A DNA stretch of 22,817 nt. It comes from a virus. The stretch is from positions 1-22,817 of IMG/VR virus record IMGVR_UViG_3300000063_000006; one strand, 5' to 3'. Under the pieces are notes generated by a model. The model ran no database searches, was not told where the DNA came from, and saw only the letters and a program-made list of their open reading frames with translations. The translations under genes and the position numbers were made by a program. This document shows, piece after piece, positions 21,590 through 22,817 of the stretch. Each line of letters opens with the position of its first letter. Position 1 is the stretch's first letter.

Positions 21590-22557
21590 TAGATAACGTC
21601 ACCGGCCAGGCGAGCTTCGTCCTCTGGCGACAGTTCTTTCATCTGCTTCGGGGTCATCTTGGAAACGTCGAGCTTCGCAGCACGCGCACCGAGGCCCTCA
21701 GGCTTGGCCGGGATCTGCGCGTCACGTTTCAGCGCTTTCTCAAGGTCAGGTTTCGGAATTTCCAATGCCTTGTCGCCCGGCTCAACAACGGCTGCAGGGG
21801 CATAACGTGGACCGATCTTCGCGACCGCAGTACTCAGAGCCTCACCGATGCTTTTGCCCTTACCGCTGTAGAAGTTCGTCAGGGCCAATACTTCGTCGAT
21901 AGCGTCCTGATTCTTGGTCTCGCTGTTCGAGTCCAGAAATGGAAACGCCACGTAGGCCTTTGCCACGGCGAGGTCACGCTCCAGCTCGGCACGCTTCTGC
22001 TCGTCTTGTTGGCGATTGGCGGCATAACGTCGATCAGCTACTACTTCAGCCTCTGCAATGGCCTCGGCGCGCTCATTGGTGCGGATCTCGGCACGGATTG
22101 CGCGGGCCTTGGTCGTGTCGCCATCCAGGATGGCAGCGCTATACAGCTCCTCCGCCGCGTCGTAGTCGTACGCTTCAACCTTTGGCGCCTCCTTGGTCGG
22201 AGCAGCCGCAGTGCCGGCTTTGCCATTGGCGCGGGCTAACTCTTCTTCAAGCTCGAGCACGCGCTTGCGGTTGGCCTTGGCCTCTTCGTTCACTTCATTG
22301 AAGCGTGAGTGAGGAACGGTCTTCGGCTTGTCGTCACCTGCGATGGCGGCCAGGGTCTCTGGATCAATGTCAGTCTTGGCCGGTGCGGCATCACCTGGTG
22401 GGGTGGTAGCGACAGTGTTGAGAGTGTCGGCTCCTGACGCATCATCATCGTCTTCCTGTCCGTCGAAGGTCTCGCCGGCGTCGATCGCTTCCTGCGCCAG
22501 GCGCGCTTCCAACTCTTCCGGTGTTTCCTGTACTGCGTCTGCTGCTTTGGTACCCAT
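21589..22557 (-). CDS. Putative capsid scaffolding protein, 322 aa
   Basis: The protein is Ala/Glu/Lys-rich and lacks cysteine. An acidic, low-complexity N-terminus (1-75) is followed by a coiled coil with NEVNEEAKANRKRVLELEEE (about 88-110) and long helices (RAIRAEIRTNERAEAIAEAE, then NRQQDEQKRAELERDLA). The end is basic then acidic (KRDAQIPAKPEGLGARAAKL). This is the usual form of phage scaffolding proteins, with the C-terminus thought to contact the capsid protein. The position just before the major capsid gene agrees. AGGGG lies 7-8 bases before the ATG. No protease domain is visible. The assignment is by composition and position. Confidence 0.75.
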   Translation of the reverse strand: MGTKAADAVQETPEELEARLAQEAIDAGETFDGQEDDDDASGADTLNTVATTPPGDAAPAKTDIDPETLAAIAGDDKPKTVPHSRFNEVNEEAKANRKRVLELEEELARANGKAGTAAAPTKEAPKVEAYDYDAAEELYSAAILDGDTTKARAIRAEIRTNERAEAIAEAEVVADRRYAANRQQDEQKRAELERDLAVAKAYVAFPFLDSNSETKNQDAIDEVLALTNFYSGKGKSIGEALSTAVAKIGPRYAPAAVVEPGDKALEIPKPDLEKALKRDAQIPAKPEGLGARAAKLDVSKMTPKQMKELSPEDEARLAGDVI

Positions 22558-22584
22558 GGTCTGCCCCTTGGTGTCTAGATTTGG

Positions 22585-22752
22585 TTACTTGGCGATCTTC
22601 GCGAGCTCGTCCATTTTTTCTTTTGCCAGCGCGCGCGCAGCGGCCAGCCGTTTTGGGTCTTTGTTGATCTCTGCCGCCTCGGCCAGCGAGCGCAGGTCTT
22701 GCTCAACCTTCCATTTCTGGTCTTCGGCTGAAGCGGATATGGATTTGCTCAT
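22585..22752 (-). CDS. Small helical head-module protein, 55 aa
   Basis: Translating from ATG at 22750-22752 to TAA at 22585-22587 gives a 55-residue, fully helical peptide: SAEDQKWKVEQDLRSLAEAA, then KRLAAARALAKEKMDELAKI. AAGGAG lies about 8 bases before the ATG, and it overlaps the preceding stop in ATGA. Similar small helical proteins are found directly before scaffold and capsid genes of other phages. Function unknown. Confidence 0.75.
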   Translation of the reverse strand: MSKSISASAEDQKWKVEQDLRSLAEAAEINKDPKRLAAARALAKEKMDELAKIAK

Positions 22753-22817
22753 GCTGGTGCTCCTTCGATACGAGAGGTTTCAATGCCAGCGTCAAGGCCT
22801 ACGGCTGGGCTGGCGGG
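22749..22817 (-). CDS. C-terminal end of an upstream gene, probably portal
   Basis: The last 22 codons of a gene entering from the right edge are visible; the frame is open to the edge and ends in PAVGLDAGIETSRIEGAPA and TGA, which overlaps the ATG of the 55-residue gene. Nothing in these residues identifies the product. In phages with this order (small gene, scaffold, major capsid) the gene before is usually the portal protein, so that is my guess. Confidence 0.5.
   Translation of the reverse strand, partial: PASPAVGLDAGIETSRIEGAPA

Noticed and set aside
1-22817. Diversity-generating retroelement or CRISPR array
   Set aside because: I found no reverse transcriptase, no template/variable repeat pair near the fibre genes, and no regularly spaced repeats.

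Overview
The window looks like the virion-structure half of a tailed phage genome. It is GC-rich by eye, and almost every gene lies on the minus strand, so transcription runs from the right edge to the left edge. A Pseudomonas host is my inference, from the look of the tail-fibre tip, the fibre chaperone and a secreted cargo protein; no host gene is present to prove it. The major capsid protein belongs to the N4-gp56 type. There is no tape-measure, sheath or tail-tube gene, and there are two long Gly/Ala/Gln-rich proteins of the internal or ejection type. Together these suggest a short-tailed (podovirus-like) particle that carries an N4-type capsid but is otherwise not N4-like in what can be seen here.

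Layout, in the direction of transcription. The right edge (22817-19367) is the head module: the last codons of an upstream gene (probably portal), a 55-residue helical protein, a putative scaffold, the major capsid protein, a small probable head-surface protein and a small acidic protein. Next (19363-9869) comes the connector and tail module: an adaptor-like protein, a propeller-type tail protein, three small beta-rich tail proteins, a 674-residue protein with Gly-rich tandem repeats, and three further structural proteins. Then (9789-5438) come two probable ejection proteins. The segment 5437-4184 is different: it holds short genes on both strands, including a secreted protein on the plus strand, and reads as an accessory (moron) cassette. 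After it (4183-797) is the fibre module: five short adaptor or fibre proteins ending in a tip-bearing fibre and its assembly chaperone. The left end (660-1) has small genes, among them a one-helix membrane protein and a possible zinc-binding protein.

Most minus-strand genes are packed with ATGA, GTGA, TAATG or TGATG overlaps, so translational coupling is likely. The few real gaps hold a signal that recurs: four copies of a 13-base core (minus strand ATYYAGTCACATA), all in the same orientation. They lie upstream of the capsid gene, the ejection operon, a cassette gene and the fibre operon. Two copies are longer matches with a GTTGAC block at identical spacing. They look like phage-specific promoters and resemble, loosely, SP6/T7-type promoter cores. 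This motif family and the cassette between two of its copies are the most interesting things in the window.

I saw no tRNA, rRNA, CRISPR array, transposase, integrase or canonical Rho-independent terminator. No gene-free stretch exceeds about 260 bases.
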